Source: Paenibacillus sp. MMS20-IR301
GTDB taxonomy: Bacteria; Bacillota; Bacilli; Paenibacillales; Paenibacillaceae
NCBI RefSeq assembly: GCF_032302195.1
Contig: NZ_CP135275.1
Span: forward strand, 3,472,001 to 3,536,000
Reading direction: 5' to 3'
Length of the DNA stretch: 64,000 bases
Shown here: positions 25,958 through 35,404 of the stretch, in pieces
How the letters are laid out: every line of letters begins with the position of its first letter
How positions within the stretch are numbered: position 1 is the stretch's first letter
Translations under genes and position numbers: made by a program
The notes under the pieces: generated by a model
Told to the model about the DNA's origin: nothing
Databases searched by the model: none
Seen by the model: the letters and a program-made list of their open reading frames with translations, nothing else

Positions 25958-26893
25958 ATGAAAATCCGGCTGGTGAACGCAGGAATTTTTACGACAATTG
26001 ACAATATTGAAGAAACACTTACAGCCCCTGCAGAGGGGTTCTACTGGATTGATGCCGATGTTGAGGATCTTGTGGAGCTTCAGCCTTTGTACAATCTGCA
26101 TGATCTGGCTGTCGAGGACTGCCTCAGTGAAGAGGATCAGCGCCCGAAGCTGGAGATCTATGAGAGCCATTATTTCATTGTAGTCAACAGCATCCGGTTT
26201 GATGACGAGGAAATATTCCTCCGCGCCCTTAACGTATTCCTGGGCAGACATTTCATCATTACGGTGACCAAGCAGAAGATCCATGAGCTGCGCGTCCTGA
26301 AGCCCATCCTGTGGGAGCAGGAGGTCAGTGAGCCTGACCGTTTCCTGTACCTGTTAATCGACCTTGTCGTTGACAACTTCTTCTCCGTCGGTGACCGGAT
26401 CGAAGCGCGGATTGAGAAGCTGGAGGAAGATATCCTCATGCACACCAAGAAATCGCATCTCAGCGAAATCATCGGTCTGCGCAGTGAAATTCTCTGGCTG
26501 AAGAAAATGCTCGGACCGCAGAAGGAAGTTATCAACACGCTGAACAAGAAGGATCTCCGCCTGATCGACGATCAGCTGCAGAAGTATTTCAGTGATATTT
26601 ATGAGAATGCGGTGAAAATTTCGGAAACCTTCGAAACCTACCGCGATCTGATGGGCAACTTACGGGAAGCTTATCAGTCCAGTATCGCCAACCGCGCCAA
26701 CGAAATCATGCGGGTATTTACAGCAATTACTACAATATTCATGCCGCTGACCGTGATTACAGGGATCTACGGTATGAACTTTGATAATATTCCCGAGACC
26801 CATTCCCAGTACGGCTACTACGGAGTTATTGCCGTCATGGTAACACTCGGCTGCGGAATGCTGGTAGTTTTCCGCAAGAAGGAATGGCTATGA
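25958..26893 (+). CDS. corA: CorA-family magnesium/cobalt transporter
   Basis: Pentameric inner-membrane channel for Mg2+ (also Co2+, Ni2+). The 311-aa protein has the cytosolic funnel domain, a long helix around 140-245, and two C-terminal membrane helices (about 252-272 and 287-305) with the selectivity motif YGMNFDNIPE. The positively charged end RKKEWL is typical. ATG at 25958 is preferred, with AAGGAG 8 nt upstream; GTG at 25949 overlaps that site. Preceded by a leader ORF and hairpins, followed by its own terminator. The nearby cobalt uptake operon makes a role in cobalt possible, but Mg2+ is the usual cargo. Confidence 0.94.
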   Translation: MKIRLVNAGIFTTIDNIEETLTAPAEGFYWIDADVEDLVELQPLYNLHDLAVEDCLSEEDQRPKLEIYESHYFIVVNSIRFDDEEIFLRALNVFLGRHFIITVTKQKIHELRVLKPILWEQEVSEPDRFLYLLIDLVVDNFFSVGDRIEARIEKLEEDILMHTKKSHLSEIIGLRSEILWLKKMLGPQKEVINTLNKKDLRLIDDQLQKYFSDIYENAVKISETFETYRDLMGNLREAYQSSIANRANEIMRVFTAITTIFMPLTVITGIYGMNFDNIPETHSQYGYYGVIAVMVTLGCGMLVVFRKKEWL

Positions 26894-26916
26894 ACCATAC
26901 CGGACGAATACGCAGG

Positions 26917-26962
26917 ACGAAGGCGCCGCTAACCCACGGGTAGAGGAAGCCTTCGTCTTTTT
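26917..26962 (+). terminator. Terminator of corA
   Basis: GACGAAGGC (26917-26925) and GCCTTCGTC (26949-26957) followed by TTTTT. Confidence 0.85.
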
Positions 26963-26968
26963 GATTGT

Positions 26969-27985
26969 CTACAGATTTGTAGCCAGCCCCAGCTTCACCG
27001 GCTGCTCCCGCCGGAAGCGGAGCCGGATCAGCCGCAGGCGCTCATAGTACATATCGAGTCCTTCAGCGGGTGCGAAATCCTCTCCGTATGCTTTGTAGAG
27101 CACCGGCTTCAGGAAGGTATCACCCATCAGTTCATAGGCCGTCCATATATTATTCTGTTCCAGCGGACTAACCTCGCTCAGTTCAAATGTGATCAGCTTC
27201 TCCACCGAATATCCGTCCTTCTCCAGTTCCTCGGCTGCCTCCAGAATCTCGCGCCGGGAAATTCCGCTCAGCGCCCGGATCTGCTCCATGCCTTGTCCGG
27301 CCTCAATGGCCTGAAGCAGAACACGCCGCAGCCGCAGCCGCTCCAGCTGCTTCTTGTACTTCAGCTCCTTCTGCTTGTACAGCCAGGAGACAAAGCCCTC
27401 CTCGTCAATAGCTTCATTCACCCAAGAGAGCGGAAAGGAATGCGCCCGCTGGATACCTGAGGTAATCTGCAGCCAATCCGCACCATACTGTGACGCTTTG
27501 CCCTCGCCGACCCCGGGAATTTGCAGCAGCTCTTCGGTTGTATGCGGGAGAAAGGCGCTGATCATCCGCAACAGACGGTTGCTCGCAAGCACATAAGGCG
27601 CTTTACGCTCACTGGAGGCTTTGCCTCTGCGCCAGGAGCACAGCTCATCATAAACCGCATCCGCTGCGTGCTGCTCACTGTAATACTGCAGCTTAAGCTG
27701 CTCCTGGCTGCGCCCGCCCAGATGCTCCTCCTCATGGAACACTCCATCGATCAGCGGACGGTAGCCTTCCCCCATCTTCACCGCAAGCTCATGCCGGTAC
27801 ACACACAGCATTTCATTCCATGAGCTGCCTTCATACCACAGGCTGTCCCCCATCTCCTGTGCTCCGGAGAAATCCCGCCAGCCCAGGCGCCACACGCCCT
27901 CCTCTTCACCAATCCATAGCTGGGCGAAGACCTCCCGGTCCACCTCTGACAATCTGGACAAACGGTTCATGAATACGATCTGCAT
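26969..27985 (-). CDS. HRDC-domain protein
   Basis: The 338-aa protein has an N-terminal domain of unknown role with many Trp and Glu residues (about 1-105), an HRDC domain (about 110-180: DELCSWRRGKA, PYVLASNRLLRMI, LQIPGVGEGKASQYG) of the type found at the end of RecQ and RNase D, and a C-terminal part with a helix-turn-helix-like segment (RALSGISRREILEAAEEL, about 238-258). No helicase motifs are present. Likely a nucleic-acid-binding protein; its role is unknown. Convergent with corA. Confidence 0.85.
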   Translation of the reverse strand: MQIVFMNRLSRLSEVDREVFAQLWIGEEEGVWRLGWRDFSGAQEMGDSLWYEGSSWNEMLCVYRHELAVKMGEGYRPLIDGVFHEEEHLGGRSQEQLKLQYYSEQHAADAVYDELCSWRRGKASSERKAPYVLASNRLLRMISAFLPHTTEELLQIPGVGEGKASQYGADWLQITSGIQRAHSFPLSWVNEAIDEEGFVSWLYKQKELKYKKQLERLRLRRVLLQAIEAGQGMEQIRALSGISRREILEAAEELEKDGYSVEKLITFELSEVSPLEQNNIWTAYELMGDTFLKPVLYKAYGEDFAPAEGLDMYYERLRLIRLRFRREQPVKLGLATNL

Positions 27986-28089
27986 AAGAATCCCTACCTT
28001 CCTCGTCTTACAGCAAGCATGCTCCCGCGTCTGGCCGGAATCCTTCCTCCCAGGTCATCCGGGTAACCGCTGAGACCTCCCGGACGCAC

Positions 28090-28129
28090 AAAAGCACCTC
28101 TCCCACGATAATCGTGAAAGAGGTGCTTC
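28090..28129 (-). terminator. Terminator of the ROK kinase gene
   Basis: AAGCACCTCT(TTCACGAT)/(ATCGTGGG)AGAGGTGCTT, an extended hairpin followed by TTTGTG on the minus strand. Confidence 0.75.
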
Positions 28130-28206
28130 CTCGTAAATGCTATACTGTTAAAACCTAGGATACCATATATTGCGCAACAGTCAATGCCTTTTTGCAGCAG
28201 CGGCTG

Positions 28207-29088
28207 TTATTCCGCTTCAAGCGCCAGTCTGGCCAATCCAAGTGCCCCTGCCAGCCCGGCATTATCCCCAAGCTTCGGCGGAACGATATAGCTGCCGATA
28301 TTGTCATTCAGCGCCGGATGCTGCACATAGCCGGCTAAGAGTTCCTGCAGCTTGGTGTGAATCAGCGGGAACAGCTGACTCTGCTTCATCACTCCGCCGC
28401 CCATCACAATCTTCTGCGGTGAAAGGATCAGCACATAGTTCATCAGCGCGTGGGCCAGATAATGGGCTTCCATCTCCCAGGCGGGATGATCCGCAGGCAG
28501 CTCACCGGCCGGCCGGCCCCAGCGCTTACCGATTGCCGGACCTGCCGCCAGGCCTTCCAGGCAATCGGCATGATACGGGCAGAAGCCTGCAAAGTCATCC
28601 TCAGGATGACGGCGGACGAGAATATGTCCCATCTCCGGATGGGACAGCCCGTGAATCAGCCTGCCGCCAACCACGGCACCGGCACCGATGCCTGTCCCCA
28701 CTGTGATGTAGAGGCAGCTGTCCAGCCCCGCGGCCGCGCCCCAGGTGTACTCGCCCAGGGCGGCACCGTTCACATCTGTATCGAACCCGATGGGAACATT
28801 GAACTGCTCCGCAACTGCCCCAACCAGATTGAACCCGCCCCAATGCGGCTTCGGAGTGGTTGTAATATATCCATATGTAGTACTGCCGATTACCGGATCA
28901 ATCGGTCCGAAGGAACCGATTCCGATAGCTTCGGCCCCTTTACGGGAGAAATAATCCAGTACTTGTCCCATGGTCTCTTGAGGTGTAGTGGTCGGAAAGC
29001 TCACCCGGTCGAGAATCGTCCCGTCCTCATTTCCGATGCCGCATACAAACTTTGTTCCCCCTGCTTCAATCGCTCCGAGCAATTTCAC
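28207..29088 (-). CDS. ROK-family fructokinase-like sugar kinase
   Basis: Cytosolic ATP-dependent sugar kinase of 293 aa. ROK features: N-terminal phosphate motif GAIEAGGTKFVCGIG, DTDVNGAALGEY, VGTGIGAGAV, and the zinc motif GHILVRRH...CPYHADCLEG. This zinc pattern and the overall length match B. subtilis GmuE/YdhR fructokinases rather than GlcK. The start is GTG with AGGGGGA upstream. It is monocistronic, so context gives no substrate. Confidence 0.88.
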   Translation of the reverse strand: MKLLGAIEAGGTKFVCGIGNEDGTILDRVSFPTTTPQETMGQVLDYFSRKGAEAIGIGSFGPIDPVIGSTTYGYITTTPKPHWGGFNLVGAVAEQFNVPIGFDTDVNGAALGEYTWGAAAGLDSCLYITVGTGIGAGAVVGGRLIHGLSHPEMGHILVRRHPEDDFAGFCPYHADCLEGLAAGPAIGKRWGRPAGELPADHPAWEMEAHYLAHALMNYVLILSPQKIVMGGGVMKQSQLFPLIHTKLQELLAGYVQHPALNDNIGSYIVPPKLGDNAGLAGALGLARLALEAE

Positions 29089-29655
29089 TGCAGTGTTCCC
29101 CCTTCCTGAAAATAAAATCTGTCATCCGTTCGCTGACAAGCCAAGCCGTCCGCCAGCCTGCGGCACAATAAAGCGCTCTCTTATTTTATATTATATGTGG
29201 CCTGCCAGGGGGGTGGCAAGCGGTTGACATACATCGTGCAGCTTAGTACCGGTTACCATACTCTCTCCGGTTCAAATATAACCCAATGCTGACCCTTATG
29301 GACACCACAGACCTTATCCGCTCAAAATAGGCCTTTTGGGCGGTCTTGCGGACACCACGGACCTTATCCGCCGCTTTTGATGGGCTAACTCCGCTTTTCC
29401 GGCGAAATAACGGCGCTGGTGTCCGCAAGTCGGCACTTTGCTGCCTTTCCGCAGGCTTAAGGTCTCTCATGTCCGTAACGTTTAGCCAGTCACATGAACA
29501 ACCGTTACGCGACTGGCTACTTTCTGAACAGGGAGCCAATTCAGTCCATTTACCTGCTCGGCAGCTCATTGTACTTGAGTTTCCGCTTAAAGGTGAGACT
29601 TCCGGCCGCTGGCATCCCTACAGTTCCAAGCTTCCCTCCACCAGCTCTTCTTTTT
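29089..29655. other. 567-bp gene-free region with dispersed repeats
   Basis: No convincing gene. It holds two direct copies of GGACACCACRGACCTTATCC (29303-29322, 29351-29370, 48 bp apart), and a ~110-bp block (29387-29499) whose reverse complement is found again at 56902-57013. ORFs crossing it lack ribosome binding sites. Confidence 0.6.
29387..29499 (-). repeat. Dispersed ~110-bp repeat, copy 1
   Basis: On the minus strand it shares with copy 2 GTTCA, GTTACGGACA, GAGAGAC, TTAAGC and CGGACACCAGCGCCGTTATT in the same order and spacing. Not protein-coding as far as I can see. Confidence 0.75.
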
Positions 29656-31212
29656 CTAAGTTTTATAGTTCAATCTATATAGCTTCTGTTCATGATAAGC
29701 ACGGCATGCCGCCACCAGCCGCCCCGCTGCCGGGAGATGAGAGGCCAGATGGACATGGGCATAAGCTGCCATAACATTGCCGCTGCTGTTGATGTAACCT
29801 TCCGGACGCGTGCCGCCCCGCCCTTTGCTCTCATAGACAAAGGTCCGGGCTTCACCCGGAAGGTAGTCCATGACAGAATAATGGAACTCATGGCCGCGCA
29901 GCTGCTCCCCCTGCTTCAGCAGCAGGTTATCCTGGAGCGCCGTCACTTCCCGGTAGCCGAGGGCGGCGCGGCGCTCCTGCATCACTGTATGTGCCGGAAT
30001 GATTCCGGCCATCGTATGCACCACGCCCGCACGGTCAGTCAGGCTGCGGGCCAGAACCATGTAGCCGCCGCATTCAGCGTACAGCGGCATCCCGTCTGCG
30101 GCTGCAGCCCTCAGCCCGCTCAGGAAGAGCGGATTCGCAGCTATAGCAGCGGCGAATTCTTCCGGGAACCCGCCGCCGAGATAGATTCCATCGGCTTCCG
30201 GCGGGATTCCCCCGCCGCTGAGCGGGCTGAACGTTACCAGCCGCGCTCCGGCCCGTTCGAGCAGCTCCAGGTTATCAGCGTAATAGAAATTGAACGCTGC
30301 ATCACGGGCGACAGCAATGACGGGCTGATACGGCTCAGCTACAGCGCTCACCGCTGCCGCAGAAGGCGGCGCTGGCAGCGCAGCTGGCGGGCAGGGTGGA
30401 GCAGCGGCTTCCGGCAGCTGCTCCACCGCCAGCTGTGCGGCAGCCGCCGGCCTTAGCGATGCGGGTCCAGCTTGCACAGGGCAGCGCAGACCAGGCGCAG
30501 CAGCGGCAAGCTCCAGCAGCCGCTCCAGATCGGTGCCCTGCGCGAGCAAATCAGCCGCATGGTCGAATAAGGGCGCAAGCTCCCCGCGCTCCACCGCGGG
30601 GAGCAGGCCGAGATGCCGCTCGGGAATATCGAGGCCGCTGTCCCGGGGCAGCCAGCCGATCACGGGAATGCCGCAGGCAGACTCGATGGCAGCCCTGACC
30701 ATCTGGTAGTGGCCTTCGCTGCCGCAGCGGTTGACTATAACCGCTGCAATCCGTACCTCCGGCTCCAGCTGCCGGAAGCCCAGCACAATAGCCGCAGCAC
30801 TCCGTCCCATGCTGCGGACATCCACGACCAGCAGCACCGGACTGTCCGTCAGAACCGCAATCTCCGCGGTTGACCCGGTAAGCGCAGTATCCTCTTTACC
30901 GTCATACAGCCCCATAACGCCCTCAATAACCGACACATCCGCGTGCTCCGAAGCACGCAGGAAATACTGCTGCAGGTAACTGTGGGTAGTCATCCATGAA
31001 TCCAGATTGCGGGAGGGCCGGCCTGTGACGGCACTGTGGTAGGCAGGATCGATATAGTCAGGCCCGCATTTGAAGCCCTGCACCTTCAGCCCGCGGCGGG
31101 CAAAAGCCCGCATCAGACCGAGGGTAACTGTTGTTTTACCGGAACCGCTGCCTGTACCGGCCACCACGAAGCGCGGACGGTACAGCAGCTCCCGCCGGAT
31201 CTTGTCATCCAT
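29656..31212 (-). CDS. cbiA: Cobyrinate a,c-diamide synthase
   Basis: Amidates the a and c side chains of (cobalt-)cobyrinate with glutamine and ATP. The 518-aa protein has an N-terminal dethiobiotin-synthetase-like ATPase domain with P-loop GTGSGSGKTT, followed by a Pro/Ala-rich linker (about 245-295), and a C-terminal glutamine amidotransferase domain with the nucleophile in YAECGGYMVLA and late His in YAHVHLASH. The linker is longer and more repetitive than usual. Its ATG overlaps the cbiG stop by 8 nt. Last gene of the cobalamin operon; no clear terminator follows. Confidence 0.95.
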   Translation of the reverse strand: MDDKIRRELLYRPRFVVAGTGSGSGKTTVTLGLMRAFARRGLKVQGFKCGPDYIDPAYHSAVTGRPSRNLDSWMTTHSYLQQYFLRASEHADVSVIEGVMGLYDGKEDTALTGSTAEIAVLTDSPVLLVVDVRSMGRSAAAIVLGFRQLEPEVRIAAVIVNRCGSEGHYQMVRAAIESACGIPVIGWLPRDSGLDIPERHLGLLPAVERGELAPLFDHAADLLAQGTDLERLLELAAAAPGLRCPVQAGPASLRPAAAAQLAVEQLPEAAAPPCPPAALPAPPSAAAVSAVAEPYQPVIAVARDAAFNFYYADNLELLERAGARLVTFSPLSGGGIPPEADGIYLGGGFPEEFAAAIAANPLFLSGLRAAAADGMPLYAECGGYMVLARSLTDRAGVVHTMAGIIPAHTVMQERRAALGYREVTALQDNLLLKQGEQLRGHEFHYSVMDYLPGEARTFVYESKGRGGTRPEGYINSSGNVMAAYAHVHLASHLPAAGRLVAACRAYHEQKLYRLNYKT

Positions 31213-32416
31213 GCCTGCTCTCCCCCTTCTTCACGCACGGTACATCATGCACAACCCGGGCTACGGCGATGGTCACATTCCCGCTCTTGTGCTTGCGGAG
31301 CAGCAGTTCCCCCGCTCCTGAAGACAGCAGCGCAGCCGGCTCGCAGACTCCGTACGCTCCGGTAGCTCTGAATACGGCCGCCGACGGATTGTCCAGCGCA
31401 ATTGTGTTCAGCTGCTCCGGTGAATACAGCTCCAGCTCCCAGCCATACTTGGCACACAGGGCCAGCAGCCCGGCTTCGTCACCTTTAATTCCTGCTGTAG
31501 CGGCATTGCGGACGCTGTGCAGCGACAGCCCAAGCTCCGCCAGCGTGTGCAGCACTACAGCTTCCAGCTCCGCCGCCGCCGTGCCGCGGTTGCAGCCAAG
31601 GCCAAGCACCAGGCTGCGCGGGCGGAATACTACCGTGCTGCCTGGTAATGCGGCTGCCTCCGGCTCAAGCAGCAGCCTGTCCGTCACTATGATTGCCGCC
31701 GGGCAGCTGAAGCCGCTGCCGAGCAGCTCCTCCCTGTCCGTGAACAGCCGGACATGCTCCGGCAGCACTGTTCCCGGAGGAAGCCAGCCGCGCTCCCCGC
31801 TCTCTTGCACGAAAGCCACCGGCTCCCCGTTGACGAGTGCAGCACTTACCGCCTTCATCCCGGCGAAGCTGTCCGGCCGCCAGCCGTATTCCTGTCCAAG
31901 CAGATCTACAGCGAATATGCCCTGTACATCCGAGGCTGTTGTAATGACAGGATGGCTGCCGAGCAGCCCGGCAATCTGCAATGTGAGCCTGTTGGCTCCG
32001 CCAAGATGACCGGAGAGCATGCTGATGACATGCTCTCCGCGCTCGTCGATGACGATAACGGCGGGGTCGGTTTTTTTGTCCCCGAGCAGCGGAGCGGTCA
32101 GCCGGACGGCAGCTCCCAGAGAAAAGAACAGAATAATTGCTTCATAGCTCCGGAAAAGCTGCGGAAGCAGGTCTCTAACCGGTCCGTCAAAAGCCGCAAT
32201 CTCCCCGGACTGCCCCTCAAGGCCGCCGCAATACTTGGCATAACCATAAACTGCAGTACCGCTCAGCTCTGCTCCGAGCTTCGCTGCAAGCATGATTCCA
32301 TTCCGCGTAATGGCAACCGCAGCATAGCGCTTATGCACGGGCCGCACCGGGCTGCTCAGACTGAACGGTCCCGCCGGATTCAGCAGGTTCACCTGCTCCG
32401 GTTCCTTCGCGGCAGC
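31205..32416 (-). CDS. cbiG: Cobalt-precorrin 5A hydrolase
   Basis: Opens the delta-lactone of cobalt-precorrin-5A, releasing acetaldehyde, a step unique to the anaerobic route. The protein has the N-terminal CbiG domain (YAAVAITRNG, FFSLGAAVRL, ERGEHVISMLSGHLGGANRL) and the C-terminal CobE-like domain (LVLGLGCNRGTAA). The start is unsure: ATG 32416 has AAGGG upstream and overlaps cbiF by 86 bp; a GTG at 32338 overlaps the cbiF stop by 8 nt and matches where family homology begins, but lacks a good ribosome binding site. Confidence 0.92.
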   Translation of the reverse strand, partial: AAAKEPEQVNLLNPAGPFSLSSPVRPVHKRYAAVAITRNGIMLAAKLGAELSGTAVYGYAKYCGGLEGQSGEIAAFDGPVRDLLPQLFRSYEAIILFFSLGAAVRLTAPLLGDKKTDPAVIVIDERGEHVISMLSGHLGGANRLTLQIAGLLGSHPVITTASDVQGIFAVDLLGQEYGWRPDSFAGMKAVSAALVNGEPVAFVQESGERGWLPPGTVLPEHVRLFTDREELLGSGFSCPAAIIVTDRLLLEPEAAALPGSTVVFRPRSLVLGLGCNRGTAAAELEAVVLHTLAELGLSLHSVRNAATAGIKGDEAGLLALCAKYGWELELYSPEQLNTIALDNPSAAVFRATGAYGVCEPAALLSSGAGELLLRKHKSGNVTIAVARVVHDVPCVKKGESRHG

Positions 32417-33188
32417 CATGGGTAAAACCCTTGTCATACAGCTTGGAGCGGTGCTGATCCCGGTCACTGAGACCCGGGTCCAGCGCCCAGCCGGCCAGGA
32501 TCATAGCATGCATGGTAATTCCCGCAGCGAGCAGATCCTGCTCCAGCCTCTCTACGGTTGTCCGCAGGATCTGCTGGTCCGGCCAGGTCGCCCGCTTCAC
32601 TACAGCAACCGGTGTGTCCGGACTCCAGCCTGCGGCGAGGAATTCCCCGGCTGCATGACCGGCCAGCGAAGCGCTGAGGAACAGCGCTACTGTACAGTGA
32701 TGCTCCGCCAGCCTTCGCAGCTGCTCCCGCTCCGGCACAGGTGTCCGGCCCTCCGCACGGGTCAGGATCACCGTCTGGGTCAGATCAGGCACGGTCAGCT
32801 CTGCGCCAAGCGCCGCCGCTGCGGCGAACACAGAGCTGACCCCCGGCACGATTTCGTACCCGATGCCGCATAACTTCAGCAGCGTCATCTGCTCCAGAAT
32901 TGCGCCGTACATGGAAGGGTCACCCGTATGAACGCGGGCGACACTCCGTCCCCCCTGGACTGCTGCGGCCATCAGCTCCACTTGCTGCTCCAGATCCAGC
33001 CCTGAGCTTTTGACAACCTCAGCATCCGGCTTCGCACTGTTAATCAGCTCCGCGCTGACCAGTGAATCGGCATACAGCACCAGATCGGCGGAACGCAGAA
33101 TCCGGCTGCCTTTGACCGTAATCAGCTCGGGATCACCCGGCCCCGCACCGACGATATACACTTTAGGTTCCAGCAAGAGGCCCGTCAT
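32331..33188 (-). CDS. cbiF: Cobalt-precorrin-4 C11-methyltransferase
   Basis: SAM-dependent methylation at C11 of the corrin ring. The 285-aa protein has the tetrapyrrole methylase fold: [47 protein letters not shown], and [10 protein letters not shown]. The start at 33188 overlaps the cbiL stop as ATGA. An in-frame extension to 33254 lies inside cbiL and is rejected. The C-terminal ~35 residues beyond the methylase domain are poorly conserved and overlap the start region of cbiG. Confidence 0.94.
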   Translation of the reverse strand: MTGLLLEPKVYIVGAGPGDPELITVKGSRILRSADLVLYADSLVSAELINSAKPDAEVVKSSGLDLEQQVELMAAAVQGGRSVARVHTGDPSMYGAILEQMTLLKLCGIGYEIVPGVSSVFAAAAALGAELTVPDLTQTVILTRAEGRTPVPEREQLRRLAEHHCTVALFLSASLAGHAAGEFLAAGWSPDTPVAVVKRATWPDQQILRTTVERLEQDLLAAGITMHAMILAGWALDPGLSDRDQHRSKLYDKGFTHGCREGTGAGEPAESGGTVQSEQPGAARA

Positions 33189-34042
33189 TTGCTCACCACC
33201 ATCAGACTTAAGTACTCCAGCTCCTTGCCCCGCAAATCCCGGGCATCCCGCCATACTGTTTCATGCGGTGAGGTCACCTTGGTAACGACAGAGGCCTTGC
33301 CGGAGAGGCCCAGCTCATCCAGCACATCCAACAGCAGATCCAGCACCTTGGCTACCTTAAGGAAGACCACGGTCTCATGATGCAGCAGCGCTTCCTTCAG
33401 CGCCTCACGGTCAGCCGTAGCCGGAATGATCCCTACCCGCTGATCCCCGTCAGCGAGCGGCTGCTCCAGGGCTGCCGCTGCACCCAGCACCGAGGAGATG
33501 CCCGGAACTGAAACAACCGGTACCCCGGGATGAAGCTCCTGCATCAGCCGGGCCAAATGAATGAAGGTGCTGTAGAGATTCGGATCGCCCTCCGTCACAA
33601 AAGCCACATCCCGCCCCTGGCGCAGCTCTGCCCAGCACAGCTCCACCGTACGGTTCCAGCCGCTTGCCAGCAGCTCGGGATCCTTGGTCATCGGGAAAAC
33701 AAGGCCCAGCATCACCGTTTCTTCCGGATTGACATGCAGCTCGATGATTTCATGAGCGTAGGATTTGCCACCTTTCTTGGTTGCTGGATAGGCTACCACC
33801 GGGCATTCCCGCAGCAGCCGGCAGGCTTTGAGCGTAATCAGCTCCGGGTCTCCAGGGCCGACTCCAACCCCGTACAAGGTTCCAAGACTCCGCGGTGCAA
33901 GCTGCTCCTCCGCCTTCACCATTTCCTCGTCCACGGCATCATAGAGCGCGCTTGCCGCCTGCATTGCCGCCTCTGCCAGCAGTGCTTCAGCTTCTTCTCC
34001 GGCTGCTTCCAAAGCCCCTTGTCCTGTAACGTTAGTTCTCAT
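33185..34042 (-). CDS. cbiL: Precorrin-2 / cobalt-factor II C20-methyltransferase
   Basis: SAM-dependent C20 methylation, early in corrin synthesis. The tetrapyrrole methylase domain begins near residue 55 ([18 protein letters not shown]) and continues with VAFVTEGDPNLYSTF and PGISSVLGAAAAL. Before it is an Ala/Glu-rich stretch of about 50 residues not usual in CbiL. The ATG at 34042 with AAAGGGGAAG upstream is chosen over 34075 and 34129, which lack a ribosome binding site. Translationally coupled to cbiF. Confidence 0.92.
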   Translation of the reverse strand: MRTNVTGQGALEAAGEEAEALLAEAAMQAASALYDAVDEEMVKAEEQLAPRSLGTLYGVGVGPGDPELITLKACRLLRECPVVAYPATKKGGKSYAHEIIELHVNPEETVMLGLVFPMTKDPELLASGWNRTVELCWAELRQGRDVAFVTEGDPNLYSTFIHLARLMQELHPGVPVVSVPGISSVLGAAAALEQPLADGDQRVGIIPATADREALKEALLHHETVVFLKVAKVLDLLLDVLDELGLSGKASVVTKVTSPHETVWRDARDLRGKELEYLSLMVVSK

Positions 34043-34180
34043 AGCTTCTTCCCCTTTCTCACCGGTTAATTTCATATTGATTTCGGATCCATATGTAAAT
34101 AGAACACCATTACGCCTGCGTTTAAACAATGACGGACCTGGTGCGTCAAAATGATCACTGAATGCCCGGCGTCAGCGGCA

Positions 34181-35404
34181 TCAGCCCTTCCGCCCGCTGA
34201 TCACATAGACGGGATTCATTCCGTCAAACCGGGTCATGCCGAGTATCGGCTTGCCGCGTGACGCCTGCAGCATGGTTACTTCAGGGGCCAGCCCCGCTGT
34301 CCTCAGCGCTTCCATACTGCCATGCAGCGTCTCTACTGTAATCGCTCCCACTACAATCCGGCCTTCCGGCCGGAGCCTTGCGGCGGCGGTTGCGATAATG
34401 TCTGCCAGCTCACCGCCGCTGCCGCCGATGAATACCGCATCCGGGTCAGGCAGCTCTGCCAGTCCCAAAGGTGCTTTCGCATGAATGATCTGGAAATCCG
34501 CCCGGAATTTACGGCGGTTCGCTTCCATGTTCGGCAAATTCTCTGCCCCTTTCTCCAGGGCATAGACCTTGCCGAGCCGGGCGATCCGCGCACATTCTGC
34601 AGCAACCGCACCCGAGCCGGAGCCGATATCCCAGACCACTGCATCCTCGGACAGATTCAGCTCCGACAGGACCAAAGCACGGACCTCGCGTTTCGTAATG
34701 AGTCCTTTCTCCGGCTTGCGCTGCTCAAATTCTCCGTCCGGGTAGGCGAAGCCGCGCCGCAATGGAATACTTGTCCCCGGCATTCTGCGCAGAATCACTA
34801 CATTTAACGCTGCGAAGCTGCCTCTCTCCATCTCCTCCAGTGTCCAGAACCGGCACAGCTCTTCGGCTCCGCCGAGCCGCTCGCAGACAAATGCCTCATA
34901 TTCCGTCATCCCGAACTCGCGTAAATAGGCGGCAATCACTCCGGGCGTATTGCTCCCGTCCGTCAGCAGCGCGACTTTGTGTTTGCCGTCTATGCGCTGG
35001 GCCAGTCCCTGAAGGGGACGGCCATGCAGGCTGATCAGCTCCGCATCCTGCCAGCTGTCCCCCAGCCGGGCAAAAGCCAGCTGCACACTGCTGTAATGCG
35101 GAATCACCTCAACATGCTCCGGCCCGAATTTACGGACAAGATAACCGGCGATGCCATAAAAGAGCGGGTCCCCGGAAGCCAGCACCACCGTCCGCCGCTC
35201 TCTCCACACTTCCTCCAGCTTCTCTGCAAAAGGCTTCAGCCCGCCTTGCAGAACGATTTTCTCACCCGTATATCCGCTGAAAAAATTCAGCTGCCGCTCG
35301 CCCCCGAGCAGCACCTCACTGTGATTCACTTTGCTTAGGCTGTCCGGAGTCAGTCCCCCGGCACCGTCTTCTCCGATCCCGATTACATAAATCAGATTAC
35401 CCAC
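34181..35404 (-). CDS. cbiET: Precorrin-6Y C5,15-methyltransferase (decarboxylating), CbiE-CbiT fusion
   Basis: Adds methyl groups at C5 and C15 and removes the C12 acetate carboxyl. The 407-aa protein joins CbiE (about 1-205; VIGIGEDGAGGL, VVLASGDPLFYGI) with CbiT (about 215-407; Rossmann SAM motif VWDIGSGSGAVAAE, PDAVFIGGSGGEL). This fusion is the CobL-like form. GTG start overlaps the cbiD stop by 8 nt. A gap of 138 bp separates it from cbiL downstream. Confidence 0.94.
   Translation of the reverse strand: MGNLIYVIGIGEDGAGGLTPDSLSKVNHSEVLLGGERQLNFFSGYTGEKIVLQGGLKPFAEKLEEVWRERRTVVLASGDPLFYGIAGYLVRKFGPEHVEVIPHYSSVQLAFARLGDSWQDAELISLHGRPLQGLAQRIDGKHKVALLTDGSNTPGVIAAYLREFGMTEYEAFVCERLGGAEELCRFWTLEEMERGSFAALNVVILRRMPGTSIPLRRGFAYPDGEFEQRKPEKGLITKREVRALVLSELNLSEDAVVWDIGSGSGAVAAECARIARLGKVYALEKGAENLPNMEANRRKFRADFQIIHAKAPLGLAELPDPDAVFIGGSGGELADIIATAAARLRPEGRIVVGAITVETLHGSMEALRTAGLAPEVTMLQASRGKPILGMTRFDGMNPVYVISGRKG

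Noticed and set aside
29243..29569. ORFs in the 29.2-29.6 kb gap
   Set aside because: They run through dispersed repeats, lack ribosome binding sites and are not kept in the second repeat copy.
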